Of a stretch of DNA of 64,000 bases, positions 21,864-31,904 are shown in pieces (position 1 is the stretch's first letter; each line of letters begins with the position of its first letter). The DNA comes from Pseudocercospora fijiensis CIRAD86 (lineage: Eukaryota > Ascomycota > Dothideomycetes > Mycosphaerellales > Mycosphaerellaceae): contig NW_006921537.1 in assembly GCF_000340215.1 (NCBI RefSeq), forward strand, positions 2,259,011 to 2,323,010, given 5' to 3'. The position numbers were made by a program, and so were the translations under genes. The notes beneath the pieces were generated by a model that was not told where the DNA came from, made no database searches, and saw only the letters and a program-made list of their open reading frames with translations.

Positions 21864-22784
21864 ATGACTGCGGAGCTGGCTAGGCTTCACCGAGATGTGA
21901 AAGTCGATTTGAATGGTACAATCAATCGGTCGAGAGCATCGCATGACCAGACGCCCGCACACCAGTTCCATCGTTTCTTCGATCTGCCAGCCGAGATACG
22001 GAATTACATATACGAGCATGTGGTCAGCAAAGATTCTGTACTACGCCTACGCTGTTTCGTTTTGCCTGGCATTTGCAGAACTTCGCAGCAATTGCGACAG
22101 GAATCGCTCCCAATCTTCTTCGCCCAGAACCATTTCGTGGCAGAGGTGAAGACGAACTTCGAAGGTATCTCAGCATGCCCCACGCATGGCTCTCACGCTC
22201 AGTACATTACATTCCACGATTTCTTCCGCTTCAAATTGGCTGGAAAGCTGGACCTCAATCGGGTCGTTGACAAAATGCTTCGCCTCTGCCATCCCAAGCT
22301 GATCAAGGTCAAGAATATCGATTTCTGCATGATGGCAGTCAATCGTCGGAAACGGCGTGACGAGCAGTACCGCTACGCCATTCTTTCGGTCCGAGATGGG
22401 CGACTGGATAAAGTCTCGACGCACATCAAGGAAGGCAATGATCCCGAATATACGAAGCACCTCAAAAGAGTGCTGAGTCAAGGTCGGACAGTCCTGGATC
22501 AAATAACGTCTGATCCTGACTACGCCGGGCTTGACATGACACAACTGCGTGATGTGGCTGCTACTTTTGTTGCAGACCCAAACGAGCGTATGAGTCGTCG
22601 ACGGCCAAGACAAAATGCAGCAACCGCCGTGCATCCGCATCGTTCTCTTGATTCTGGAGATAAGGAGGAAAATGCGGATGAGTTCGACTTGCCAGAACCT
22701 GAGACGTACTTTCATGAAGTTGCCGTCTCAGATGGAAATGAGTTCGCTTTGGCAAACGCCGAGCTGTATTTCGATGGAATATAA
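21864..22784 (+). CDS. Fungal F-box-like (2EXR-type) domain protein
   Basis: A 306-residue single-exon frame. Near residue 36 the motif FHRFFDLPAEIRNYIYEHVV matches the FxxLPxEIRxxIYxxV signature of a very large fungal family with an F-box-like helical start. ICRTSQQLRQESLPIFFAQNHF follows at the usual spacing, the second hallmark of the family. The rest is family-variable, with an acidic C-terminus from about residue 265. Proteins of this type are thought to be ubiquitin-ligase adaptors or simply uncharacterised; no specific role can be given. The stop codon lies 58 bp from the stop of the convergent aquaporin gene. Confidence 0.8.
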   Translation: MTAELARLHRDVKVDLNGTINRSRASHDQTPAHQFHRFFDLPAEIRNYIYEHVVSKDSVLRLRCFVLPGICRTSQQLRQESLPIFFAQNHFVAEVKTNFEGISACPTHGSHAQYITFHDFFRFKLAGKLDLNRVVDKMLRLCHPKLIKVKNIDFCMMAVNRRKRRDEQYRYAILSVRDGRLDKVSTHIKEGNDPEYTKHLKRVLSQGRTVLDQITSDPDYAGLDMTQLRDVAATFVADPNERMSRRRPRQNAATAVHPHRSLDSGDKEENADEFDLPEPETYFHEVAVSDGNEFALANAELYFDGI

Positions 22785-22842
22785 CATGGCCTTGTGAGGA
22801 TGCAGGCGCTTCACATGATCGTAGAGGATTCGGCATTCCCTC

Positions 22843-23963
22843 CTATACCTTCTCATGCTCACTCGTAGAACTGCTGCCAGGCTTAAAGTTCCCCTCAGTC
22901 CTCACCCTACTAATTCCGCTCTTCGTCAAATGCAGTCCCAACCCCTCCTCTCCATGCTCATGCCTCGCAGCACCCTTCCCAATCTTCGCCAAACTATCCC
23001 TCATCAAAAACTCATAATACCCCGTAGCAAACAGCGTAGCCGGAACATTGACCAAAATCGCAATCCAACTATACTCATGATAAGAAAACGCCTCCCCACC
23101 ATAAAAAATCGCAGCCACAATCCTCGTCCCCAAATCCCTCGCCAAATTCGTCGAAATCGTGATCGGTGCGAATCCCCATACCATAGCAGCATATGCCAAA
23201 CCTATCACGAAAGGGGCGGAAGCTCCGGTTATGAAGGGGTTGGCGGGATCCAAACAGGCCCAGATTATGATTCCGATGTAAGAGTCTACGAAGAATTCGA
23301 TCAGGAAGAGGTAGCCGAGATTGGTTTGGTTGGGTAAGGGGTAGGCGCAGAGGATTGAGGACATTGTTGGGACGGAAGATTCTCCAGCGGCTCGTAGTTC
23401 GGCTTGGAAGGCGCTGAGTTGTTGGTGGTACAATCCCATGAGGAAGAGGCCGGCTATGAAGGCTCCGAAGATTTGGGAGAAGATGTAGGATGGGACCTAA
23501 AAGAGTGGTGAGAAATGGGAGTTGTTTGGAGGTGGAGGTTTTGGCGATAATGACGTGTCTGTCCTACCTTCTTCCAGGGAAAACCTTGCCAGACTGCGAA
23601 ACAGATTGTGATGGCTGGGTTGAAATGTCCTCCGGATGTTGGAGCGCAGGTGATGATTGCGAAGGCAATGCCTAGTGCGAAAGCCCAGCCGACTTCGAAG
23701 AAGCTGCCATATGCTGGATTGGCTTTGTTGAGGACCATCGATGCGACGGCTGCGATGCCAGGAAAGACGTAGAAGAATACGCCGGTCGCCTCTGCCATGC
23801 ATTCTCTTAGCCATCTTGGTCGTGACCTTTCGAAGTTCAGTTTGCGTTGAGACACAGGCTTGGTAGCGACGACATGACGAGCGTAGTGCTGGACTACTGC
23901 TTCTGTGGCTCCGAGTTCGAGATCAAGCGTCTGGAGACGCTCCATGTGGCTGTTGTCGCTCAT
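22843..23963 (-). CDS. Aquaporin/aquaglyceroporin family channel (MIP)
   Basis: Two exons: 23963-23568 and 23496-22843 (71-nt intron), giving 349 residues. Six membrane segments are evident, with an N-terminal cytoplasmic stretch of about 50 residues. The first pore half-helix carries SGGHFNPAIT (NPA at 115-117). The second half-helix reads STNLARDLGTR, with NLA (249-251) in place of NPA but keeping the following Arg252 and Asp253. An Asp after that Arg is typical of glycerol-permeable members. Pro-to-Leu change in the second NPA is a departure from canonical aquaporins but is seen among divergent fungal MIPs, so the substrate is uncertain (water, glycerol or other small solutes). Confidence 0.88.
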
Positions 23964-25093
23964 GGCGATGCGATTCCTGCTTCCTAGAGATCGTTGCCAC
24001 GTGCGTCAATGGAATAGAAAGATCTAAGAATCGCAGAAAAGCACGACCAAGGTAGGAGAGCAGACCGGAAACGGCCTACATATCCATCTAGCCTCGAGGA
24101 ATATAGGCGCAAATCGCCACGCAACGTCCATCTGCTGAACACGTTCCGGCTGAAGGATCAAGCGAAGCATCAAAGACGTTTCCTGGATTCTCCTGCATAC
24201 TTCGGTCGATACGTCGCCGGAGTGTTACATCAGGTGCCCGCTCGCAGTGCGATATGTCCGCAGACCATAGGCCTCCCGACCGTGAGCGGCTTGACCGGCA
24301 CGCATGTCTCCACAACGACATGCAGAGATCATGCTAGTGACTAGTCTCAGGCGTGAGACGGCCTGCGGTGGGAGTACCATCAATTGAAGGATCAATCCTC
24401 GGCTCCGATTGCTTGAGCAGTGTCAAGAGATCACGATGAATGCTCGAAGGCTGTGATCTTGGACACATTGGATGTACTTATTTCTTCAAAATGGCCAAGC
24501 TTTTGTTCCTGGCTGTAGGGTGAGCTTGTCTGCGCCGTGGCAGCAGCAGCCATGCGCGGGTCTGAGCTTGGATGTCGCACAGAACAGGTCTCTTGTAGCG
24601 ACGGTGACGGCAACAACGGTAGCGACATTCCACCCCTCACCGATGATCCTGCTTTGAGAACGCTTCAATGAGATGGTCATCGAAGGTCAAAGTGGCTCTC
24701 ATCACGAAAAGACTGATTGACAGCAAGTAGTGCCTGGCGTCCGCATGGTTGATCCTTGTCACATATGGTGAGATGTTCGGTCAAGCGATGCGGTTGGTCG
24801 ACTTCAAAGTCTTCCCCGTGGGACTCCAGCTTTTCGGTGGAGCCGGATTTCCGCGCAAAATCCGTCCGCTTGTCAGCGCTAGAAGCGACCGGCATACCAA
24901 GTCGGCATAGAGAGAGCGAAAAGCGGACTTGACGATGCTTAGGGCAAGTTGGAAAGAGTGCTTGGGGCATAAAATTTGTGCATCTAGCAGTCGTCAATTC
25001 CTGAACGCCTCTGGGTATCGTAGTAGCACAGTCGTCTCCATCATTAATAAAGTCAGCAGCCGGAAAGCATGGCCCCCATATGTCGTCTTCTTA
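23964..25093. other. Intergenic, no gene seen
   Basis: About 1.1 kb upstream of the aquaporin gene and downstream of SUB1. Open frames up to 137 codons are present, but the longest (from 24929 on the plus strand) mostly runs antisense to the SUB1 last exon and the others lack protein-like features. Confidence 0.45.
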
Positions 25094-25803
25094 TCAATCA
25101 TCGTCTTCGTCGCTGGTAGCTTCGTGATTCTTCTTGGTTTTCAGCTTGAACTTGTCGAGCTTGCTCTTGCTCTTCTTCGACAGAGCGGAGGCTCCGTCAC
25201 TTTTCTCTGCGCCGCTTTCCACAGCCTCTTCCTCTTCCTCGTCACCTCCATCCTCGACGGATGTCTTCGAAGCATTGGCATAATCTGGTCTGGCGACATC
25301 TTCGAAGCCCTTGGACTTGAGAACGCTTTCGAGCTCTGGTAGAAGTGTGATGACCGCATTCAACTGCTCAGTGCTCAAAGCCGTGCCCTGCAAGTGCGTC
25401 AGAAGCAGGTATATATTGATCAACTCGGCTTTAAAGGATTCAAAGTAGTAAGAGGCAGCAGGATTACTGATATGCGTAACCCCGAGCCTCGGAATATGGT
25501 GTCTCGTTTACCTTTCCTGGCAGCATCTTTCCATCCTTCTCATAGTAATCTCGGATATTGATTAATGTCGTCTTCTTGTATTCGGACACAGTGAGACGCT
25601 TCCTACTAGAGATCTGCAGCCCGTCAGACGTCTTTCGGGGACTTATGTGGCGTATCGATGCGCACCTCCCAGTAGACCTCCCCATCCGCGCCCTTCTGCA
25701 TTCCGCCATCTGCTTTGGCTCCCTTGCTCTTCTTGGACTTTGGCGCGTCTTCTACGAAGCCACCATCGTCCTCGTACTGCTCCCCGGCGGCGCGCTTGGG
25801 CAT
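25094..25803 (-). CDS. SUB1: RNA polymerase II transcriptional coactivator, Sub1/PC4 family
   Basis: Three exons: 25803-25666, 25613-25512 and 25387-25094, with introns of 52 and 124 nt, giving 177 residues. The N-terminal ~35 residues are Lys/Asp-rich (KSKKSKGAK). The PC4 single-stranded-DNA-binding domain spans about residues 40-105: GEVYWE then ISSRKRLTVSEYKKTTLINI then RDYYEKDGKMLPGK then GTALSTEQLNAVITLLPEL. Both introns fall inside this domain. The C-terminal ~70 residues are acidic then lysine-rich. Family members bind single-stranded DNA and aid transcription initiation, 3' end formation and DNA repair. The start MPKRAAGE is preferred over an in-frame ATG eight codons upstream. Confidence 0.9.
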
Positions 25804-26292
25804 TTTGGATGAGTAAAGATCCAGCAAGAGTCGCTATGTGACGAAAGTCCAGCTTCAGGAGAATGTTGAGACTCAAGAGCTTGTCGCGTTTGGCGAAGCG
25901 TTCATGAACGTACGCGTCTGCACGTGAGCGATTACGTCATAGTGGTAATTTCCTGGTCCTCTACCATGGCGCATGTGGCCGATATCAGTTGCGAGTGTCC
26001 AACCTTCATCATTGAACACTCGTACATGTAACGTTTGTGACGCGTTTCGAGAGGACGATGAGAACTACAGCCACGACAAGGGCATTCCACCGTCGGGAAC
26101 AAGTGGAGAGGCTGGAGTTCTTGGCGTTGTGCTGATAGTAGATGGCCGCTTCCGTTGATGGAACAGTTCCGTCGGCCAGCATCGGCGTGAGTCCGCAAGC
26201 TCTTGTCCACAATACAAGATACTCATATCAGCAAATGTAAGAACGCTTCTCTTCCCATTATCGGGGTTCCCGCTGACTCCAAGTCCAACACA
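25804..26292. other. Divergent promoter region
   Basis: About 490 bp between the start codons of SUB1 (-) and the short-chain dehydrogenase (+). No separate gene recognised. Confidence 0.5.
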
Positions 26293-27159
26293 ATGGCTCA
26301 GAATGTGGCACTCATAACAGCAGGCACTGCCGGTTTAGGCGCACAGATTGCTCGTGTGCTAGCCCCTGATTTTCGAATCGTAAGTGCAGAATGCTGCAAG
26401 AAATGTCTCAAGCGGCTAAGCAGAGACGTCAAAGGCTATCAACTATGCGAACAACCAACAGCGAGCCACAGACTTGATCACAGAGTTGGAAGGCATCCCA
26501 AGCAAGCATCAGAATGTACAACAGCCACGTTTTCAGTCATTCAAGGCAGATGTTGGCGACAAACAGGCCGTTCAACGAATGGTGAAGGAAGCCGTCTCCG
26601 CATTCGGACGCTTGGATGTCGTTATCTCAAATGCCGGCTGGACGAGAATAACCAATTTCTTAAACTTCGAAGAAGGTCTTGACGACGATGACTGGGACAG
26701 ATGTTTTCTTTATAATGTCAAAGCACATCTTTGGCTTATGGCTGCCTCGAAGGAGCACTTGGAAGCCACCGAAGGAGCATTCGTCACCACGGCTTCGATC
26801 GCCGGAGTCAAGCCATCTGGTTCAAGTTTGCCGTATGCTGTCACCAAAGCTGCGAGCATACATCTGTCGAAATGTCTGGCTGTCATCTGTTCGCCCAAGA
26901 TCAGAGTCAATTCTGTAGCACCTGGCTTGTTATTGACCGAATGGGGAATGAAGTTCCCAGAATCCAAGCGAGAAGCTGCGAGAAACGCAACAAAGCTCAA
27001 GAGGCTGGCAACTGTTGAGGTGAGTGAGTCTTTTGATCTGCTGTTACGACGAATTGCTAAAGGCAAGCACAGGACGTGGCGGAGCAGGTGCGTGTACTTG
27101 CTTTGAGTCAATCGATGACTGGACAGAATATCGTCCTGGATGGTGGAAGCTCTCTTTGA
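26293..27159 (+). CDS. Short-chain dehydrogenase/reductase (SDR)
   Basis: Three exons: 26293-26379, 26435-27019 and 27073-27159, with introns of 55 and 53 nt, giving 252 residues. The Rossmann cofactor motif is TAGTAGLGAQIA (residues 9-20), the structural NAG is in VVISNAGW, the catalytic Ser is in TTASIAG, and the catalytic YxxxK is in SLPYAVTKAA. VNSVAPGLLLTEW follows as in classical SDRs, and the C-terminus GQNIVLDGGSSL is the usual family ending. This is an NAD(P)(H)-dependent oxidoreductase of unknown substrate. The first exon ends right after beta-strand 2 begins, so the cofactor preference residue near residue 32 comes from exon 2. Confidence 0.88.
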
Positions 27160-27854
27160 ATGGCGGGCGGCCGATTTTGTTTGCTAGAGAAGATGTCGTC
27201 CATGATCGCGTGGAAGCCAAGGCACTGAAGCGTCAACGCAGCAATCAGCCGTTCAAGATCGGACATTTTCCCCCGACATGCCAGCTTCGCTACAGCAACG
27301 CTGCGTAACGAAGCCTTGCATATGGCCCCTCGGTCGTCAAGCCAGGTCCTCTTGATTTGTATCAACCAAGTCGGCGTTGTGCCGACCAGCTAAAATTATG
27401 TATCACGAAGGAAGATAGATCGTCATCCAGTTCTTTGACCATCGGTTCGAAACACGCTACTGAACACGAAGCATACCCATAGTGTTCAGCAAGGCACTAC
27501 ACAGCCTTGCGTACGACGTCTCGTTCAGTAGAAGCGTTGCACATGAACAAAGCCACATGGTTCTGTAGAAGTAACAATGTGGTGTGGTCTGCCGTGGTAC
27601 AAGGGCAAGACCATGCAAACCTCTGTCATTTTGGTAGCACTTCCGGACGGTTACTCGCGTTGGACACGCAAGGAACCGCATGTTTGGGTCTGATTTTAAG
27701 ATGAGGGAGGCGCGTGCGTTGATGTATAAGTTAACAATCTCCTTCCGCTGCGGCTGCGCGTTGTTTGCACGTACCTCAACCAGGTCTTTACCTCAAGCGA
27801 GCATTCAGCATCGTTTTTACAGTCCAGACATACCAGAACCAGGCCATCAGCACA
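27160..27854. other. Intergenic, no gene seen
   Basis: About 700 bp between the SDR stop and the secreted-protein start. Short frames only. It should contain the secreted protein's promoter. Confidence 0.45.
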
Positions 27855-28379
27855 ATGCGCGCCATCATGTTGCTGCCAACAATGCTACTGGCTGTGCTCT
27901 TCGACTTTGCAATTGCGATGCCCGCTTCAGAAAAGAGCACGCTGGAAACGCGGAAAGAGACGAAGATTCTTGCGCCTACAACTGTTGGACTATACCTTTG
28001 CACCGATGCGGATTGGAAGGGCGAGTGCGAAGATCTGCAGCGTGGACCAGGACTCTGCAGTACGGAAAGCCCTTGAACGCGAAGAGCGGTGTCTGGTTGC
28101 TGATCGTGAGAATCATAGTCAATCTTCCCGAGAAGTTCGCGGGCAAAGTCAGCTCAGTCGGACCAGATTCTGAGGTATCGGGATGCACGCTTTTCGAGTG
28201 AGTCTCTTGCGTGCGGCTGGTCAAAAGCGCGGGTTGCTAATCAAGAACGCGATGGCAGAAAAGTCAACTGTTCAGGTGTCGAGCTTTCCGGCCTTGTGAA
28301 ACCTGGCGAGAGCAATCTTGGTGCGAGTCCGCAAGGAGGGAAATTCAACGACTTCTTCTACAGCTATATCTGTTACTGA
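27855..28379 (+). CDS. Small secreted six-cysteine protein, beta/gamma-crystallin-like
   Basis: Three exons: 27855-28059, 28119-28197 and 28259-28379, with introns of 59 and 61 nt, giving 134 residues. The first ~21 residues (MRAIMLLPTMLLAVLFDFAIA) are a signal peptide. The mature part has six Cys, in LCTDADW, GECED, GLC, GCTLF, NCSG and the C-terminal ICY. Two similar halves each show an aromatic-x-G turn (WKGE, CSGVE) and an SS/ND-type end (KVSSVG, FNDFFYSY), the pattern of paired Greek-key beta/gamma-crystallin motifs. Such proteins are common in plant- and lichen-associated fungi, where some are suspected effectors or antimicrobials, but function here is unknown. Splice phases restore the Cys and the NLPEKF segment, which supports the model. 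Confidence 0.72.
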
Positions 28380-28714
28380 AGAGGAGCACAACAGGGCCGA
28401 GGGCGTCTTGCGATGCATACCAAACGCACAGTGATAGAGGGACACAGCTGTTAATGCACAGTAGCGTAGCATAGCAAAATGGTAATGGTAATCTCCAGTC
28501 TCCTGTCTTGAGGCTGAAAACAACTTACATAAGCGTGACGTGGGGCTAGTCCTAGTCCCGGTTCCTGGCAACCTGGCTGCACATGTGAAAGTGAGATGGT
28601 AGGCAACAGGATTCTGCTTACATCTGCTGCTATCGCGTGCCTGTATCGAGTACTTCTTCACCTGGACTTACTCTTGGAAGGCGCGGCTTCCTTGATCTTG
28701 AGAACAAAGCCACC
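28380..28714. other. Intergenic, no gene seen
   Basis: About 335 bp between the secreted-protein stop and the SEC18 start; an upstream in-frame ATG for SEC18 at 28637 lies here but is not preferred. Confidence 0.5.
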
Positions 28715-31211
28715 ATGTTCAACCGCAACGCGCTGTTCGGAGGCAGACAAGAAGCACCACCAGGACAACGACAACCCATCCGACCCGATCAGCCTACTCC
28801 TCCGCCCTCTCAGCGACGCTCGCCTTACGATCAAGAGCCGAAGTACGATTCGCATCCCCCGCAACCACAACACCAAGCAAGGAGAATGCAGCTCCAGCCA
28901 TGCACCTCCCCAAAAGAGTTGATCTTCGCAAATGCATGCGGTGTCAGTCCGCAGGATTTTGGGACACCGCGAGACGGAGGTGATCTGTACCTGCTCATCA
29001 ATCGACAGTATGTACTGTCTGCGCGGCCTCATCCGCACGTGCAAAGAGGGTGAGTCGCATCAGAGCAATTGACGAGAGCTGAGCTTCGTGCATGGAACAC
29101 AGTATCAGTGCCTACGATGTGGATTTGGGGAAGGCTGACTGTTTATACACAGACAAATTGGCATGAACGACTTTCAGAGAACGTGGATGCAGGTCGCTCT
29201 GACCGACATCGTAGAAGCAGAACCATACGATCCGTTCACGCAAGGAAGTCAAGCCTATCTAGGCAATATGGATATTGAAATCGGGTTTGCAACGAGCAAG
29301 GTACCACAAACACCACCTTTAGACCAGGATGAGCTGGCAGCAGGCGTATACAACGTGTTCAGGAACCAGATTTTCGCCCCAGGACAGAGCTTCGGCATGG
29401 ACTTTCGAGGTCTTAAATTCCGATTGACAGTGCGGACGGTGGAGCTTGTGGACCTGAAATCGCTGAAGTCCTCCGGAGGCCAAACGCAGCAGACTCATCC
29501 CGAAGCAAGAGGCATCCTCACTCAAGAGACCGTGATCAATTTCTTCAAGGATGCAAAGTCTCCAATCCAGCTCAAAGGCTCGACCAGACGCCCTGCGGCC
29601 AACTCGGTGATCCGACCGGATTTTAAGTTTGAAGACATGGGAATTGGTGGTCTCGACAAGGAGTTTAGTGACATCTTCAGACGTGCTTTCGCAAGTCGGA
29701 TATTCCCACCAGGCCTTGCAGAAAAGCTTGGAATTCAGCATGTACGCGGTATTCTGCTCTATGGACCTCCGGGTACTGGAAAAACGCTCATTGCACGACA
29801 AATCGGCAAGATGCTCAATGCCAGAGAGCCCAAGGTCATCAACGGTCCCGAAGTACTGAACAAATATGTTGGACAGTCTGAAGAGAACATTCGAAAGCTC
29901 TTTGCAGACGCAGAAAAAGAGCAGAAGGAGAAAGGAGACGAATCTGGGCTGCACATCATCATCTTCGATGAACTGGATGCTGTGTGCAAGCAGCGTGGCT
30001 CAGGCGCTGGTGGAGGTACTGGCGTTGGAGACAGCGTGGTCAATCAGCTTCTCTCCAAGCTGGATGGTGTGGAGCAACTCAATAATATTCTCTTGATCGG
30101 TATGACAAACCGAAAAGATATGATTGATGAGGCACTTTTGCGATCTGGACGTCTGGAAGTGCATATGGAAATCAGTCTACCAGATGAGCCGGGTCGCCAG
30201 CAAATCCTGAAGATTCACACCACGAAGATGCGAGACAATGGCAAGCTCGCGAGCGACGTGAACTTGGCCGAACTGGCGAAGCTCACGCGCAATTTCTCTG
30301 GAGCTGAAATAAGTGGTCTGGTGAAGTCGGCCAGCAGTTTTGCGCTCCAGAGGCACATCAAGGGCGGCACAGTCGCAGCACTTTCGGATGATATCAACGA
30401 GATGCAAATTCATATGCAGGACTTCCTTAATGCCCTTGAGGAGGTGAAGCCACTGTTTGGTGTCAGCGAAGACGTTCTTGCAGACTGCGTGGAAGGTGAG
30501 ATCATTCCCTATGGACCACAAGTGGACAGAATCCTGGAAAGTGGACGCCTCTACGTGGAGCAAGTTAGAAGCGGAGCAACCAGAGTGCACTCTGTGCTCC
30601 TGCACGGACCCACTGGAAGCGGAAAGACTGCTCTGGCAGCTACTATTGCTGTGAGGTCAGAATTTCCGTTCATCAAACTCGTCCGGCCTGCGGATGTGGT
30701 CGGGATGAATGAGATGCAGAAGATCCAGCATCTAAGCAAGGTCTTCACGGACGCCTACAAGTCACCCTTGAACTGTCTGGTACTGGACGATATTGAGCTC
30801 CTGGTCGATTGGGTACCCGTAGGGCCACGTTTCTCCTCATCAGTACTTTCAGCAATCAAAGCATTGATGAAGCAACCGCCACCGAAGGGTCGCCCACTGC
30901 TCATTCTAGCGACTACTTCTCAACGCTCAATTTTGCAGCAGCTCGAACTGCACTTCGGCTCTCACATCGCTGTCCCGACACTACAGTCTCAGCAAGAGCT
31001 TGCCGCGGTCATGCAACATTCCAGGCAGTTCAAAGAAGACGACGTTCGCCGTGCGATTGGCGACATTGAAGCTACTTCAGGTTCCAAGAAAATTGGAGTT
31101 GGCATTTCTCAAATCTTGTTGGCGATCCAGACGGCTATGCAAGATCCTGATAGGGCTGGCAGATTCTCTGAGCTCATCTGTGAGGCGATTAATGATAACA
31201 TTGCTTATTAG
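28715..31211 (+). CDS. SEC18: Vesicular-fusion ATPase Sec18 (NSF)
   Basis: Two exons: 28715-29049 and 29153-31211 (103-nt intron splitting a Gly codon in the N-domain), giving 797 residues, normal for fungal Sec18. After a Gln/Pro-rich head, residues ~65-250 form the SNAP-binding N-domain (SPKELIFANACGVSPQDF, GQIGMNDFQRTWMQVAL). D1 AAA module: Walker A GPPGTGKT at 316-323, Walker B IIIFDELDAV, and arginine finger region LLRSGRLEVH. D2 module: Walker A GPTGSGKT at 597-604 and Walker B CLVLDDIELL. The enzyme uses ATP to take apart cis-SNARE complexes with alpha-SNAP (Sec17) after membrane fusion. Start chosen as MFNRNALFGG, which matches the usual compact N-terminus. Confidence 0.95.
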
Positions 31212-31664
31212 ATGATTTGATCGACCTCATAGAATGGAAAGCCATCGCATCGATGCAGATTCAAGCGATTCGAATCCATATTCAGCTTAGAAATTCATAT
31301 CGGATGGCAAAAATAACAATCGCCTTTAGCTCAACAATCGACGTACCTACCGATGGCCGATGCAAGTCTCGAGGTTCGAACTTGAGGATACATTGATTGG
31401 ATGCTTTTGGCGTGTGTGCTATGCATGTGAAAGCATCTTATTGCGCCTTAAATGCTGGGGTTAGCTCTAGTGAAACGATAAAAGCATTCATGTCTCGGTC
31501 GTAGCCAAGTCGACATGGTCGTGTACTGGAGCAGCGAGTTGGTCCAGTTTGTCTCCACTCGGTTAATCATGACTGGTTGGGATGATGGGAATGGATGCCA
31601 AGATATTGCTGTTAATTCCCTCCATCCTCGTTCCTCCCTATATACTCGATACGTCACAACCGGA
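31212..31664. other. Intergenic between convergent genes
   Basis: 3' flanks of SEC18 (+) and the coiled-coil gene (-). No gene seen. Confidence 0.5.
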
Positions 31665-31792
31665 TCAGTCCAACAAGTCCTCCCACCCGCTATCATCTGA
31701 GGATTCCTCGCTTTCCTGCTCATACCCGGTATCATCGACCTCACTTTCAACCGCCTCTGTAGAGTATGCAGTAGACATCGCCTCCTCAGCAA
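31665..31792 (-). CDS. Likely last exon of the coiled-coil gene beyond the assembly gap
   Basis: On the far side of the gap, the minus strand has an open acidic frame ending in a stop at 31665-31667; it contains EAVESEVDDTGYEQESEE and ends DSGWEDLLD. It begins right after an AG at 31793-31794. The gene on the other side of the gap can be left at a GTTGAG donor (31909), after ACA A, and this exon rejoins with the codon A+TT, in frame. The acidic composition continues that of the preceding exon. This removes the stop codon that otherwise ends the upstream frame three bases from the gap. Confidence 0.55.
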
Positions 31793-31801
31793 CTCATCCT
31801 G

Positions 31802-31901
31802 NNNNNNNNNNNNNNNNNNNNNNNNNNNNNNNNNNNNNNNNNNNNNNNNNNNNNNNNNNNNNNNNNNNNNNNNNNNNNNNNNNNNNNNNNNNNNNNNNNN
31901 N
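31802..31901. other. Assembly gap, 100 N
   Basis: Exactly 100 unknown bases, the usual placeholder for a gap of unknown size. It falls inside or right at the 3' end of a gene. Confidence 0.99.
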
Positions 31902-31904
31902 AGC

